A program made the position numbers and the translations under genes. From Frondihabitans peucedani (GTDB taxonomy: Bacteria > Actinomycetota > Actinomycetes > Actinomycetales > Microbacteriaceae), in assembly GCF_039537585.1 (NCBI RefSeq), contig NZ_BAABAU010000001.1:682001-746000 (forward strand): a DNA stretch of 64,000 bases, in the 5' to 3' direction. Below are positions 1-9,466 of this stretch, piece by piece (positions within the stretch are counted from its first letter, which is position 1; each line of letters begins with the position of its first letter). Below the pieces are notes generated by a model. It was not told where the DNA came from. It was given only the letters and a program-made list of their open reading frames with translations, and searched no databases.

Positions 1-1407
1 CGCGAGGATGCGGGTGACGCCGATACCGTACGAGCCCATCGTCACGGTGACCTGCTTGCCGTTCTCGTCGAGCACCTTGAGCCCGAGGATCTCGGCGTAC
101 TTGCGGCCGAGCTGGAACACGTGGCCGATCTCCATGCCTCGCGCGGTCTCGATGGGGCCGGACCCGTCGGGCGCAGGATCGCCCTCGCGCACCTGGGCGA
201 CCTCGTAGACGCCGTCGGCGGTGAAGTCGCGACCCATCACGAGGCCCTTGACGTGAACGCCCTGCGTGTTCGCGCCGGTGACCCACGACGAGCCCGACAC
301 GACGCGGGGGTCGACGTAGTAGCGGATGCCGGTCTCGGACTCGGAGCCGAGGATCTGCGGCCCGATGTAGCCCTTCACGAGGAGGGGGTTCTTCGCGAAG
401 TCGCCCTCGCCGGCCGCCTCGACCTCGGCGGGGTAGAAGGCCACCTCGAGGCGCTTCATGTCGACGTCGCGGTCGCCCGGGAGACCCACTGCGACGACCT
501 CGCGGGTGCCGTCGAGGTGCCGGAGCGCCAGGATGACGTTCTTCAGCGTGTCGCCGCCGGTCCACTCCCCCGCGTCGCGGGGCTCGGACGCGTTGAGGTA
601 CGCGACGAGCGTCTCGATCGTCGGGGTGTCGTGGGGCTCCAGCGGGGTCGCCTCGGGGAGGCCGTCGAGCGGGATCTCGTCGGGGACGACCGTGGTGAAC
701 GCCTCGACGTTCGCCGCGTAGCCGCCGGCCGAGCGCACGAAGGTGTCTTCGCCGGCCTCCATCGGGTGGAGGAACTCCTCGCTCTTCGACCCGCCCATGG
801 CGCCGGCGTCGGCCTTGACGATGACGTACGGGAGGCCCAGGCGGGCGAAGATCCGCTCGTAGGCGTCGCGCTGGAGCTGGTAGCTGGCGTCGAGCCCGGC
901 GTCGGAGGCGTCGAACGAGTAGGCGTCCTTCATCGTGAACTCCCGGCCGCGCAGGAGTCCGGCGCGGGGGCGCGCCTCGTCGCGGTACTTGTCCTGGATC
1001 TGGAACAGGGTGAGCGGGAGGTCTTTGTACGAGGAGTACAGGTCTTTGACGAGGAGGGTGAAGGCCTCTTCGTGGGTGGGTGCCAGGAGGTAATCGGCGC
1101 CCTTGCGGTCCTGCAGGCGGAACATGCCCTCGCCGTACTCGGTCCAGCGGCCGGTCGCCTCGTAGGGCTCGCGGGGCAGGAGCGCCGGGAAATGGACCTC
1201 CTGCGCGCCGGCTGCGGCCATCTCCTCGCGGATGATCGCCTCGATCTTCGCCTTCACCCGGAGGCCGAGCGGCAGCCAGGCGAACACGCCCGGCGCCTGG
1301 CGGCGGATGTAGCCCGCACGGACGAGCAGCCGGTGGCTGGTCACCTCGGCGTCGGAGGGGTCTTCACGGAGGGTGCGGACGAAGAGCTGAGAGAGACGTG
1401 TGGACAC
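1..1407 (-). CDS. proS: Prolyl-tRNA synthetase, 3' end cut by window edge
   Basis: Charges tRNA-Pro with proline in the cytoplasm. Translating from GTG at 1407 gives a class II synthetase core: GVFAWLPLG near residues 40-48, APTHEE near 109-114, and the motif 2 region [17 protein letters not shown] near 141-157. A long inserted editing-type domain follows, as in the bacterial form of ProRS. The frame runs 469 codons to the window edge. The family is usually about 580-600 residues, so the anticodon-binding end is missing here. The gene sits 35 bp after the stop of the QG-rich membrane protein at 1443 and is probably the last gene of the same minus-strand unit as ispG and the MoxR block. GTG at 1407 is the first start that keeps the conserved N-terminus. 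Confidence 0.95.
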   Translation of the reverse strand, partial: MSTRLSQLFVRTLREDPSDAEVTSHRLLVRAGYIRRQAPGVFAWLPLGLRVKAKIEAIIREEMAAAGAQEVHFPALLPREPYEATGRWTEYGEGMFRLQDRKGADYLLAPTHEEAFTLLVKDLYSSYKDLPLTLFQIQDKYRDEARPRAGLLRGREFTMKDAYSFDASDAGLDASYQLQRDAYERIFARLGLPYVIVKADAGAMGGSKSEEFLHPMEAGEDTFVRSAGGYAANVEAFTTVVPDEIPLDGLPEATPLEPHDTPTIETLVAYLNASEPRDAGEWTGGDTLKNVILALRHLDGTREVVAVGLPGDRDVDMKRLEVAFYPAEVEAAGEGDFAKNPLLVKGYIGPQILGSESETGIRYYVDPRVVSGSSWVTGANTQGVHVKGLVMGRDFTADGVYEVAQVREGDPAPDGSGPIETARGMEIGHVFQLGRKYAEILGLKVLDENGKQVTVTMGSYGIGVTRILA

Positions 1408-1442
1408 CCCTCCACCCTATCGGCGGCGCGCCGCCCGGTCTC

Positions 1443-2369
1443 TCACCAGGGCCTGCCCGAGTACTGCTGGGGATTCTGGTCGAAGTAGCGGTTGCGGTCG
1501 TTGTTCTGCTGCTGCTGCTTCTGTGCGTCGCCGTCTTTCTGCTGCAGCTGCTTCAGCGGGTCTTCGGACGACCCGCCCTGTCCGCCAGACCCCCCGCTCT
1601 GGCTGCCCGACCCGCCGTCGCCCTGGCTGCCGTCGTCCTTCCCGGAGCCCGGCGAGCCGTCGCCCGACGAGCCCTGCCCGCCCTGGTCCGTGCCGCCCTG
1701 CCCCTTGCTCTGGTCGCCGCCCGCCTGCTGCTGCGCCTGCTGCTGCTTCTGCTGGAGCCGGGCCTTCTCGTCGTCGAGCAGCTTCTTCGAGGCCGGGTCG
1801 TCGGTCGTGCCGGGCGTGTCGAAGCACCCTGCCGGCGCCGCGCGGATGAGCGCCAGCGCGTGCTGGTAGAAGGCCGCGGCGCGGTCGAACGTGCCGTCGA
1901 GGACCGCGCTGTCGCCCTGCTGCTCGACGACCAGCGAGAGGTCGGTGCGGACCATGCAGGATGCCGCGACGTGGTCGGCGGGCACCAGCGAGAGGGCGCT
2001 CTCGAGCTCGCGGCGGGACTCGTCGAGGACGCCGATGCGGGCGAGGCCCGTCCCGCGGTCGAAGTGCCGCACCCACGGCTCGAAGACGTCTGCGACTCCG
2101 AGGCCGTCCGCGGCCGCGACGCTCCTGTCGTAGTCGCCGGAGTCGTAGGCCGCCTGCGACAGGCCGGCGAACACGGGCATGCTCAGGAGCTTGAGAGCGA
2201 CGAGGACGACCAGGAGGACGGGGACGACCGACCACGCGAGCAGGCGCCTCCGGAGGGCTCGCCGGTAGGCGGCGACCTCGGGCTCGACCTGCTCGAGCCG
2301 CTCGGCCCCGGCGTCCGGGTCGTCGGGCGGCGGCGGCGGTGCGACCGGGGGCAGCAGGGTCGTGCTCAT
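1443..2369 (-). CDS. Membrane protein with TPR-like region and Gln/Gly-rich tail (BatC-like position)
   Basis: Predicted 308 residues. A proline-rich N-terminus is followed by one membrane segment near residues 47-65 (WSVVPVLLVVLVALKLL). An alpha-helical stretch of about 130 residues follows, with TPR-like spacing (AAYDSGDYDRSVAAADGL, RELESALSLVPADHVAA, AAAFYQHALALIRAAP). The last 110 residues are very rich in Gln, Gly, Ser and Asp and are probably disordered. The start overlaps the stop of the upstream VWA gene by 4 bp. The position after MoxR, DUF58 and two VWA genes matches TPR proteins of Bat-type clusters. Function in this organism is unknown. Sequence similarity to true BatC cannot be judged by eye. 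Confidence 0.75.
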   Translation of the reverse strand: MSTTLLPPVAPPPPPDDPDAGAERLEQVEPEVAAYRRALRRRLLAWSVVPVLLVVLVALKLLSMPVFAGLSQAAYDSGDYDRSVAAADGLGVADVFEPWVRHFDRGTGLARIGVLDESRRELESALSLVPADHVAASCMVRTDLSLVVEQQGDSAVLDGTFDRAAAFYQHALALIRAAPAGCFDTPGTTDDPASKKLLDDEKARLQQKQQQAQQQAGGDQSKGQGGTDQGGQGSSGDGSPGSGKDDGSQGDGGSGSQSGGSGGQGGSSEDPLKQLQQKDGDAQKQQQQNNDRNRYFDQNPQQYSGRPW

Positions 2370-3421
2370 CGGCGGACACCCCCGGCGCGCGCAGACGGTC
2401 GGCGGACGAGGAGGCGGCCCTCCGGCCGGACGTCCGCGAGGGCCCGGACGACGAGCGCGATGTCGACGAGGAGCAGGAGGAAGAACGGGATGGCCAGGAT
2501 CCAGGTGAGGTCGCGCGTGCTGGCCGTGCTGCCGGACTCGGTGGTGATCCTGCCGGCCTTCTCGTCGTCGACGACCGACGAGAGCGCCCCACCGGCGTCG
2601 CGGTGGAGGTACGGGACGCCGAGCTGGGAGGCGATCGCCTCGAGGTTCTTCTCGTCGATGCGCGAGACGGCGTCCGGCGATCCTGCCCGCGTCTTGTCTT
2701 TGATGTAGCGGTTCTTCGAGTACTGGTCGCCGTAGCCGTCGAACTCCTTCATGCGGCCGCCGGCCGCCGTCCCGTAGCCGAGGACGCCACCGCCCGAGGT
2801 GTCGTTCTTCGACGCCTCGAACGAGCCGGGCGCGCTGTCGGCCGTCTGCTCGCCGTCGCCCAGGTAGTAGACGACGTCGGCGCGCTGCGGGTCGCTCTTG
2901 CGCGCCGCGGCGAGGCGGCTCTCGAGGAGCGAGCTGGCCTCGGAGATCGTGCTCCCGTGCGAGTAGTACGTGACCTCCTGGCGCATGACCGTGGCCGCCG
3001 ACACGACGGCCGACGCGTCTTCCGTGAGAGGCACGCGCTGGATCGCTGTCGAGTCGAACGAGATGAGCGAGAAGCGGGCCCCGGCGAGGTCCTCGGTGAT
3101 CCTCTCGATGTCGGAGCGCATGCCGACGAGGCGCGGCTGGTCGCCGTCCCAGTCCTCCGCCGCAGAGCTCGAGGTCGTGTCGACCACGAAGAAGACGTTG
3201 AGCTCGGCCACGGACGCCTTCGCCGTGCCGCCGGGGATCCCCGGCCGCGCCACCATCAGGAGCAGCAGGGCCACGACCAGCGCGCGGCGGATCCAGGCGG
3301 TCAGGAGTGACCGGCTCCGGCGCTCGGCGACGATGCGCCAGAGCACGAAGGCCGAGGCCGCCACCGCGATCACGACGAGGAGCGGCACGGGCACGACCGG
3401 CTGCCAGACGAGGCCCCTCAC
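2366..3421 (-). CDS. VWA-domain membrane protein (BatB-like)
   Basis: Predicted 351 residues. There are two N-terminal membrane segments (about residues 11-30 and 43-60), a von Willebrand factor A domain from about residue 73, and a C-terminal membrane segment near 305-325. The metal-site motif reads VVDTTSSS, so the middle Ser of the usual DxSxS is Thr. Such domains bind partner proteins through a metal ion and often work with MoxR ATPases. The gene overlaps both neighbours by 4 bp, so it is translationally coupled within the MoxR operon. Compared with the preceding VWA gene, its MIDAS motif is less canonical. The two may form a pair on the outer face of the membrane; that is inference. Confidence 0.85.
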   Translation of the reverse strand: MRGLVWQPVVPVPLLVVIAVAASAFVLWRIVAERRSRSLLTAWIRRALVVALLLLMVARPGIPGGTAKASVAELNVFFVVDTTSSSAAEDWDGDQPRLVGMRSDIERITEDLAGARFSLISFDSTAIQRVPLTEDASAVVSAATVMRQEVTYYSHGSTISEASSLLESRLAAARKSDPQRADVVYYLGDGEQTADSAPGSFEASKNDTSGGGVLGYGTAAGGRMKEFDGYGDQYSKNRYIKDKTRAGSPDAVSRIDEKNLEAIASQLGVPYLHRDAGGALSSVVDDEKAGRITTESGSTASTRDLTWILAIPFFLLLLVDIALVVRALADVRPEGRLLVRRPSARAGGVRR

Positions 3422-4419
3422 AGTCGCACCCGCCAGAGGAGGCCGAGGCCCGCGAGGAGCGCCAGGAGGGCCGCGATGACGAAGGGGGCGGGATGATCGC
3501 TCACCACGAGCCGCTTCGCCCCGGTGAAGAGGCCGGCCTCCTGCTGGTCGATCCTGGAGACGATGTCGGGAACCGTGTCGGTGCTCGAGAGCCCGTAGAA
3601 GCCCCCGCCCGTCGCGTCGACGGCGGTCTTCAGCTCGCTCGCCACCGAGTCGGGCGTGCCCTCGGCGCTGTAGTCGACCGGGTCGACGGCGTAGACGCGC
3701 ACATCGCGCTTCTCGGCGAGGGCGCCGGCCTGCTTGAGCGTGAAGATCGGGCTGCCGTTGACGTAGTTGTCGGTGGCCAGCACGATCGACTTCGGCCTCG
3801 TGCTCGACGTGTCGCCGTCGAAGCCGAGAACGCAGGAAGAGAGGCCGTCGCCGATCAGGGACGCCCCCTCACCGAGGTCGGTCCCGGTCCAGTACCGCAC
3901 GCCGCTCTCGCCCTGCGACCGGAACGAGTCGCGGTAGCTGGTCAGTTCCTCGCGCACGTAGTCGTAGTCGTCGGTCAGCGGGAAGACCTGGACCGCCGAG
4001 CTGTCGAAGACGGTGAGGCCGATCCGCTCGCCGTGGAGGCCCTTGGCGAGCGAGGCGAAGGTGTCGACGATCTTCGCATCGACGTCCGTCATCGACCCGG
4101 ACACGTCGAGGCACAGCATGATGTCGCGCTTGTACGACTGCGGCTGGACGACCTCGACGGCCGACACCCGAGAGGCCACGACGACGCCTGCACCCGCCGC
4201 CACCACGACCGTCACGAGGACGCCCGCGAGCAGGACCCGGTAGCGGCGCAGGACGCGCCGGTACTCGGGCAGCTCGGTGAGCCGCTCGCTGTGGGCCACG
4301 GGCACGCCGTCGCGCTGCAGCCGGACCCGCGTGCGGCGGCGCCAGACGATGTAGAGCCAGGCCCCGACGAGGACGGCCCCGAGGGCGGCCAGCGGCATCC
4401 ACCAGAGTGTCAGCTCCAC
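3418..4419 (-). CDS. VWA-domain membrane protein (BatA-like)
   Basis: Predicted 333 residues from GTG at 4419 (VELTLWWMPLAALG). The frame stays open further upstream, but that part lies inside the two preceding genes and does not look like protein. There are membrane segments near residues 5-25 and 55-75, a VWA domain with the canonical metal site LCLDVSGSM, and a terminal membrane segment (IAALLALLAGLGLLW). This topology, two helices then VWA then one helix, is that of BatA-type proteins paired with MoxR. The start overlaps the stop of the 157-residue gene by 10 bp and the stop overlaps the next VWA gene by 4 bp. Known family role: folding or assembly partners of MoxR in stress tolerance. 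The client here is unknown. Confidence 0.88.
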   Translation of the reverse strand: MELTLWWMPLAALGAVLVGAWLYIVWRRRTRVRLQRDGVPVAHSERLTELPEYRRVLRRYRVLLAGVLVTVVVAAGAGVVVASRVSAVEVVQPQSYKRDIMLCLDVSGSMTDVDAKIVDTFASLAKGLHGERIGLTVFDSSAVQVFPLTDDYDYVREELTSYRDSFRSQGESGVRYWTGTDLGEGASLIGDGLSSCVLGFDGDTSSTRPKSIVLATDNYVNGSPIFTLKQAGALAEKRDVRVYAVDPVDYSAEGTPDSVASELKTAVDATGGGFYGLSSTDTVPDIVSRIDQQEAGLFTGAKRLVVSDHPAPFVIAALLALLAGLGLLWRVRL

Positions 4420-4883
4420 GACAGCACCACCTCGCGCGCTCGGCGGACCGCGGCCTGCGGATCGCCCGGGTGCTCCAGGCGGAAGGCGGGCGGGTAGTAC
4501 TCCTCGACCGCCGTGGTCACCTGGGGCAGGCTGGTCGCGCGGAGGTCGGAGAGCGTCATCACTTGGGCGTCGACGCCGGACGCCTCGAACGCGAAGAACC
4601 GCAGCAGCAGGCTGAGCCGCGAGTGGACCGCCCGCTCCCCCAGCCGTCCGGACGCGTAGGCCGCGTCGACCTCGTCGATCATGGCCGCGTACTTTGTGCG
4701 GAGCGCACCCAGGTCGACCCGCGGGATCCTGGCGACCACCGGCCTCGGCAGCCGGGAGCGCGAGAAGCGGACCACGAAGACGTACCACGCCGCGACCAGC
4801 GCCAGCAGCAGGACGCCCGCGACGAGGTAGAGGACGAATCGCTCGTACTGCGCCGGGCCGAAGAAGCCCCTATCGCTCAGCAC
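4410..4883 (-). CDS. Small single-pass membrane protein of the MoxR/VWA operon
   Basis: Predicted 157 residues. One membrane helix lies near residues 17-38 (LYLVAGVLLLALVAAWYVFVV). A cytoplasmic alpha-helical domain of about 110 residues follows, with the stretch IDEVDAAYASGRLGERAVHSRL. I do not recognise a named family. Small membrane proteins in this slot, between DUF58 and VWA genes, are common in such operons (DUF4381-like), but the match is by position and topology only. The start overlaps the DUF58 stop by 14 bp, and the stop overlaps the next gene, so expression is coupled. It may link DUF58 and VWA proteins at the membrane (inference). Confidence 0.75.
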   Translation of the reverse strand: MLSDRGFFGPAQYERFVLYLVAGVLLLALVAAWYVFVVRFSRSRLPRPVVARIPRVDLGALRTKYAAMIDEVDAAYASGRLGERAVHSRLSLLLRFFAFEASGVDAQVMTLSDLRATSLPQVTTAVEEYYPPAFRLEHPGDPQAAVRRAREVVLSWS

Positions 4884-5757
4884 GGCGCTGCTTCTCGAGG
4901 AGGGCGAAGAGGCCCGGCACGACGTCGGCCTGGCTTCCGATGCGGTGGCTCGTGACGCCCAGCTGGCGGAGCTCCCGCTCGCTGTCGACGACCGTCTGCG
5001 TCGCCGCCTGCTCGAACAACCCGCGGAGGGCGCGGTTCGATCGGACGTACGCCGGCAGGGCGGCGAGCTCCTGCACGTCGTAGACGGTGCTCCGGCTGTC
5101 GCTCTGCCGCATCAGGTCGGCGTCGCCGATCGTGAGCCAGATCACCTCGTGCCGCGCGCGGAGGCGTCGGAGGAGGCGCATGTGCTCGTCGGTCAGCCGC
5201 ACGTCGTCGGTGACGACGAGGAGCAGCGACCGGATGGTGAGGTGCCGGGCGACCGTCTCGAGGAGGCCGGTCACGTCGCTCCGCGGAGCGTCGAGCCCGA
5301 TCCGCTCGTCGACGACTCGGAGGAGGCGCTCGAGGTGCTCGTCTCGCTGGCCGGGCGGGAGGCGCCTCGTCCCGCCCTCGTCGCCGACGACGAGGGAGAC
5401 CTGGTCGCCGTGCTGCGTCGCGATGGAGGCGAGGGCGCCCGCCGCCATGATCGCGACGTCCTTCTTGCTCTCGCCGCTCTCGGCGGTGGCGGCCATGTTG
5501 CGTCCGGTGTCGACGAGGAGGACGAGGTTGTGCCGTCGGGCGGCGATGTACCGCTTGACGAGCGGCTCGCCCTGGCGCGCGGTGGCCTTCCAGTCGATGT
5601 CCTTGACCTCGTCGCCCGGCACGTAGGCGCGGAGGTCGTCGAAGTCGTGGCTCCGGCCCCGGTGGACCGAGGCGTAGCCCCCCTCGAGGAGGTCGAGGGT
5701 GCGGCGGTGGGCGAAGATGCTCATCTTCGTCTTCACCCGGAGGAGGAGGCCCGCCAC
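4870..5757 (-). CDS. DUF58 family protein
   Basis: Predicted 295 residues. The DUF58 signature is clear near residues 38-70: HDFDDLRAYVPGDEVKDIDW followed by KATARQGEPLVKRY. A VWA-like fold follows (LVLLVDTGRNM). DUF58 proteins occur almost always beside MoxR ATPases and are thought to be their adaptors or clients. There is no obvious membrane helix, so it is probably cytoplasmic, unlike the larger DUF58 protein at 18258-19832. The GTG start at 5757 lies 4 bp after the MoxR stop, which supports tight coupling. Confidence 0.9.
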   Translation of the reverse strand: MAGLLLRVKTKMSIFAHRRTLDLLEGGYASVHRGRSHDFDDLRAYVPGDEVKDIDWKATARQGEPLVKRYIAARRHNLVLLVDTGRNMAATAESGESKKDVAIMAAGALASIATQHGDQVSLVVGDEGGTRRLPPGQRDEHLERLLRVVDERIGLDAPRSDVTGLLETVARHLTIRSLLLVVTDDVRLTDEHMRLLRRLRARHEVIWLTIGDADLMRQSDSRSTVYDVQELAALPAYVRSNRALRGLFEQAATQTVVDSERELRQLGVTSHRIGSQADVVPGLFALLEKQRRAER

Positions 5758-5761
5758 GTGA

Positions 5762-6796
5762 TCAGGGGGTCTGGACGGCGGCGAAGACGGCGTCGATGAT
5801 GGTCTCGGGCCGGACCTCGTCGGCGGCCGCCTCGTACCCGAGGATCAGCCGGTGGCGCAGTACGGCGTGCCGGACGTGCTTGACGTCGTCGGGGATGACG
5901 TAGTCGCGCCCGTTCAGGATCGCCAGGGCCCGGGCCGCCTGCGTGAACGCGATGCTCGCGCGCGGGCTGGCCCCGAACTGGATGTAGTCGGCGAGGGTGC
6001 CCGGGATGTACTGCTGCGGGTGCCTCGTGACGTAGATCACCTGGACGATGTAGTTGACGATCGACTGGTCGATGTAGACGCGCTTGACAAGGCTCTGCAG
6101 GTGACGGACGTCGTCGAGGTGCACGCCCGTGGCTGCGGAGTCGACGGCCTCGTCGTAGACGCCCGACTCGATGCGCCGGATGATCTCGGCCTCCTCGGCG
6201 GGCGAGGGGTAGTCGAGGATCTCTTTCAGGAGGAACCGGTCGAGCTGCGCCTCGGGCAGCTGGTAGGTGCCCTCCTGCTCGATGGGGTTCTGAGTGGCCA
6301 GGACGAGGAAGGGCTCGGGCAGCCGGTAGACCGTCCCGCCGATGGAGGTCTGGCGCTCCTGCATCGCCTCGAGCATCGCGCTCTGGGTCTTGGCACTGGA
6401 GCGGTTGATCTCGTCGAGGAGCACGAAGTTGGAGTGGACCGGGCCCAGCTGCGTCACGAACGTCGACGACTGGGCGTCGTAGATCTGGGTGCCCGTGATG
6501 TCGCTCGGCAGGAGGTCGGGCGTGCACTGGATTCGCCGGAAGCTCGCGTCGACGGCCTGGGCGAGGGTCTGGGCGGCCGTCGTCTTCGCCAGCCCCGGGA
6601 CGCTCTCGAGCAGCACGTGACCGCCCGTGAGGAGCGCCACGAGCAGGGACTCTCGGAGGCCCGACTGACCGACCACCTTCGCCTGGAACGCCGCCGACAC
6701 CCGACCGACGATCTCGCCGGCGCGCTGGAGCTCGTCGGACGAGATGGGCGTCGGCCCCGCGGCCTCGGGTGCCGCCGTGGCGGTGGTGTCGGTCAC
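5762..6796 (-). CDS. MoxR family AAA+ ATPase (first copy)
   Basis: Predicted 344 residues from GTG at 6796. AAA+ motifs: Walker A region [15 protein letters not shown] near residue 60-75, a variant in which the usual GxGKT is GLAKT as in many MoxR proteins; Walker B VLLDEINR; sensor region [21 protein letters not shown]. MoxR ATPases act as chaperones that insert cofactors or assemble complexes together with VWA partners. It lies 9 bp after the ispG stop and opens a six-gene block (MoxR, DUF58, small membrane protein, VWA, VWA, TPR-like). A second, clearly diverged MoxR is at 19882-20853 with a canonical GTGKT. Confidence 0.95.
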   Translation of the reverse strand: MTDTTATAAPEAAGPTPISSDELQRAGEIVGRVSAAFQAKVVGQSGLRESLLVALLTGGHVLLESVPGLAKTTAAQTLAQAVDASFRRIQCTPDLLPSDITGTQIYDAQSSTFVTQLGPVHSNFVLLDEINRSSAKTQSAMLEAMQERQTSIGGTVYRLPEPFLVLATQNPIEQEGTYQLPEAQLDRFLLKEILDYPSPAEEAEIIRRIESGVYDEAVDSAATGVHLDDVRHLQSLVKRVYIDQSIVNYIVQVIYVTRHPQQYIPGTLADYIQFGASPRASIAFTQAARALAILNGRDYVIPDDVKHVRHAVLRHRLILGYEAAADEVRPETIIDAVFAAVQTP

Positions 6797-6805
6797 TCGG
6801 TAAGC

Positions 6806-7954
6806 CTAGGCGGTGACGACCTCGGGCGAGCCGACCTCGCCGGGGGGCATCTCGTCGGCGAGACGGTTGGCCTCGCGGATGAGCGTCTCGACGATCTGGT
6901 CTTCGGGGACGGTCGCGATGACCTCGCCCTTGACGAAGATCTGACCCTTGCCGTTGCCGGACGCGACACCGAGGTCGGCGTCGCGCGCCTCGCCCGGGCC
7001 GTTCACGACGCAGCCCATGACGGCGACGCGGAGCGGCACGGTCATGCCCTCGAGGCCGTCGGTCACGTCGTTGGCGAGCTTGTAGACGTCGACCTGGGCG
7101 CGGCCGCAGCTCGGGCAGGAGACGATCTCGAGCTTGCGCTCGCGCAGGTTGAGCGACTGCAGGATCTGGAGCCCCACCTTGACCTCCTCGGCCGGCGGCG
7201 CGCTCAGCGAGACGCGGATGGTGTCGCCGATGCCCTCGGAGAGCAGGATGCCGAAGGCGGTCGCGCTCTTGATCGTGCCCTGGAACGCGGGGCCCGCCTC
7301 GGTCACGCCGAGGTGGAGCGGCCAGTCGCCGCGCTCGGCGAGCAGCCGGTAGGCCTTGACCATGACGACGGGGTCGTTGTGCTTGACCGAGATCTTGAAG
7401 TCGTGGAAGTCGTGCTCCTCGAAGAGGCTGGCCTCCCAGACCGCGCTCTCGACGAGCGCCTCGGGCGTTGCCTTGCCGTACTTCTGCATGAGGCTCGGCT
7501 CGAGGGAGCCGGCGTTGACGCCGATCCTGATCGAGACGCCCGCGGCCTTGGCGGCCGCCGCGATCTTGCCGACCTGGTCGTCGAACTTGCGGATGTTGCC
7601 CGGGTTGACCCGCACCGCGGCGCAGCCGGCGTCGATCGCGGCGTAGACGTAGTTGGGCTGGAAGTGGATGTCGGCGATCACCGGGATGTTGCTCTTCTTG
7701 GCGATGATCGGCAGCGCCTCGGCGTCGTCGCGGCTCGGCACGGCGACGCGGACGATGTCGCAGCCCGAGGCGGTGAGCTCGGCGATCTGCTGGAGGGTCG
7801 CGTTGATGTTCGTCGTGGGGGTCGTGCACATCGACTGGACGCTGACGGGAGCGTCACCGCCGACGAGCACCTTGCCGACCTTGATCTGACGCGACTTGCG
7901 ACGCGGAGCAAGGGTTTCGGGGATTCTGGGCATTCCGAGATTGACTGCAGGCAC
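6806..7954 (-). CDS. ispG: 4-hydroxy-3-methylbut-2-enyl-diphosphate synthase (flavodoxin type)
   Basis: Penultimate step of the MEP isoprenoid pathway: reductive conversion of MEcPP to HMBPP using a [4Fe-4S] cluster. The protein (382 residues from GTG at 7954) has the conserved start [28 protein letters not shown], and the cluster ligands SCPSCGR (about 278-284) and GCVVNGPGE (about 313-321). An upstream in-frame GTG at 8002 would add 16 residues ([16 protein letters not shown]). I prefer 7954 because homologues typically begin close to VNLGMP, but neither start has a convincing ribosome site. It follows dxr and the site-2 protease, a widely conserved order. Confidence 0.95.
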   Translation of the reverse strand: MPAVNLGMPRIPETLAPRRKSRQIKVGKVLVGGDAPVSVQSMCTTPTTNINATLQQIAELTASGCDIVRVAVPSRDDAEALPIIAKKSNIPVIADIHFQPNYVYAAIDAGCAAVRVNPGNIRKFDDQVGKIAAAAKAAGVSIRIGVNAGSLEPSLMQKYGKATPEALVESAVWEASLFEEHDFHDFKISVKHNDPVVMVKAYRLLAERGDWPLHLGVTEAGPAFQGTIKSATAFGILLSEGIGDTIRVSLSAPPAEEVKVGLQILQSLNLRERKLEIVSCPSCGRAQVDVYKLANDVTDGLEGMTVPLRVAVMGCVVNGPGEARDADLGVASGNGKGQIFVKGEVIATVPEDQIVETLIREANRLADEMPPGEVGSPEVVTA

Positions 7955-8034
7955 GTGCTCATCGTAAGCCTCAGCTGCTGGATGCAGGGTGACTCGCGTC
8001 ACGGCCTCAGCCGTTGTTCAGCAGACCGTCTCGT

Positions 8035-9396
8035 TCAGCCCACCTTGACGGGGTTGACGATGTCGGCGTAGATAAGCAGCAGGCTCATGGCGCCCAGCAC
8101 TGTCACGACGACGAAGGTCAGCGGGATGACCTTGGCCGTGTCGACCGGCCCCGGATCGGGCCTGCCGAGGAGCCTCGCGACGAAGCGCCGCACGCCCTCG
8201 ATGACCGCGCCGGCCACGTGACCGCCGTCGAGGGGCATCAGCGGGATCAGGTTGAAGACGAACAGCGCGACGTTGAGCGACGCGAGGAGACCCACCAGGT
8301 AGCCGGCACGGTCGAGGACGGGGACGGAGTTCAGGGTGGCGACCTCCCCCGCCATCCTGCCGACGCCGACGACGCTCACGGGACCGTTCGCATCGCGGGT
8401 CCCTCCGCCGAAGGCCGCCTGGGCGACCCCGACGAGCCGCTCGGGCAGGTGCCAGATGAGGGTCGCGACGCTGGCGACGTTCGAACCGACGGCGGGCAGG
8501 ACCGCGGAGACCGGCTGCTGGACCCGCGCGTACGCCGAGCCGATGCCGACGAAGCCGACCTCCTCGGTCGCTCTCGTTCCGGACGAGTCGGTGACGATGT
8601 TCCCGGCGGCGTCGGTGACGTACCGCTTGGTCAGGAGCGGGGTGACCTCCAGGGTGAGGCGCTGGTGGCCGCGCAGGACGACGACGTCGAGCTTCTCGCC
8701 GGCCGACTTCTGGATGATCGCGGTCGACTGGTCCCAGCTGGAGACCCTCGTGCCGTCGATCGAGACGATCTCGTCGCGAGGCTGGAGGCCGGCGGCGGCT
8801 CCCGGGGACTGCGTCGCCCCGGCCGGGCAGGTGGTCGAGGTGGAGCCGGCGGGGAGGACGCACTCCGAGACGCTGCCGACCGTCGTCGTCGCCTGCTGGA
8901 CGCCGAAGCCGCAGAGGACGACGCCGAACAGGACGATCGCGATGAGGAGGTTCATGACCGGGCCGCCGAGCATGATGACGACGCGCTTCGGGACGGCGAG
9001 ACGGTAGAAGGTGCGCTGCTCCTCCCCCTCGTCGACGGTCTCGGCGCTGGCGGTGCGCGCGTCCTGGACGAGCGTCTGGAACATCCCGGTCGTGGCCGTG
9101 CGCCCCGCGCTGACGCGACCGCCGACGGCGTCCTCCGCGACCTCGGCTGTTTTCTGCGGGGGGAACATGCCCGACATCGAGATGTAGCCGCCGAGCGGGA
9201 TCGCCTTGACGCCGTACTCGGTCTCGCCCTTCTTCCGCGAGAAGATCGTCGGCCCGAAGCCGATCATGTACTGGCCGACCTTGACGCCGAACGCCTTCGC
9301 CGGGACGAGGTGACCGATCTCGTGCAGGCCGATCGACAGCACCAGACCGACGACGACGATCAGGATGCCCAGGAGATAGAGCAGGACGGTTTCCAC
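8035..9396 (-). CDS. rseP: RseP/Rip-type site-2 intramembrane metalloprotease (M50)
   Basis: Cleaves membrane-embedded substrates such as anti-sigma factors. From GTG at 9396 it is 453 residues. The zinc motif HEIGH at residues 25-29 is in the first membrane helix, and the second conserved motif, MPLDGGH near residue 390, is in a later helix. A PDZ domain lies between them (LQPRDEIVSIDGTRV). The frame is open further upstream but without membrane or domain features. It sits between dxr and ispG, the usual place for this protease. Two cysteines in the periplasmic insert (SECVLPAGSTSTTCPAG) could form a disulfide. Client sigma and anti-sigma factors are not in the window. Confidence 0.93.
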   Translation of the reverse strand: METVLLYLLGILIVVVGLVLSIGLHEIGHLVPAKAFGVKVGQYMIGFGPTIFSRKKGETEYGVKAIPLGGYISMSGMFPPQKTAEVAEDAVGGRVSAGRTATTGMFQTLVQDARTASAETVDEGEEQRTFYRLAVPKRVVIMLGGPVMNLLIAIVLFGVVLCGFGVQQATTTVGSVSECVLPAGSTSTTCPAGATQSPGAAAGLQPRDEIVSIDGTRVSSWDQSTAIIQKSAGEKLDVVVLRGHQRLTLEVTPLLTKRYVTDAAGNIVTDSSGTRATEEVGFVGIGSAYARVQQPVSAVLPAVGSNVASVATLIWHLPERLVGVAQAAFGGGTRDANGPVSVVGVGRMAGEVATLNSVPVLDRAGYLVGLLASLNVALFVFNLIPLMPLDGGHVAGAVIEGVRRFVARLLGRPDPGPVDTAKVIPLTFVVVTVLGAMSLLLIYADIVNPVKVG

Positions 9397-9466
9397 GTCG
9401 TCACAGTACGGGACCGAGTCAGTGAACGGGATGGAAGCGGGCGCTTCGGGGTGTTGACGGCCCGGG

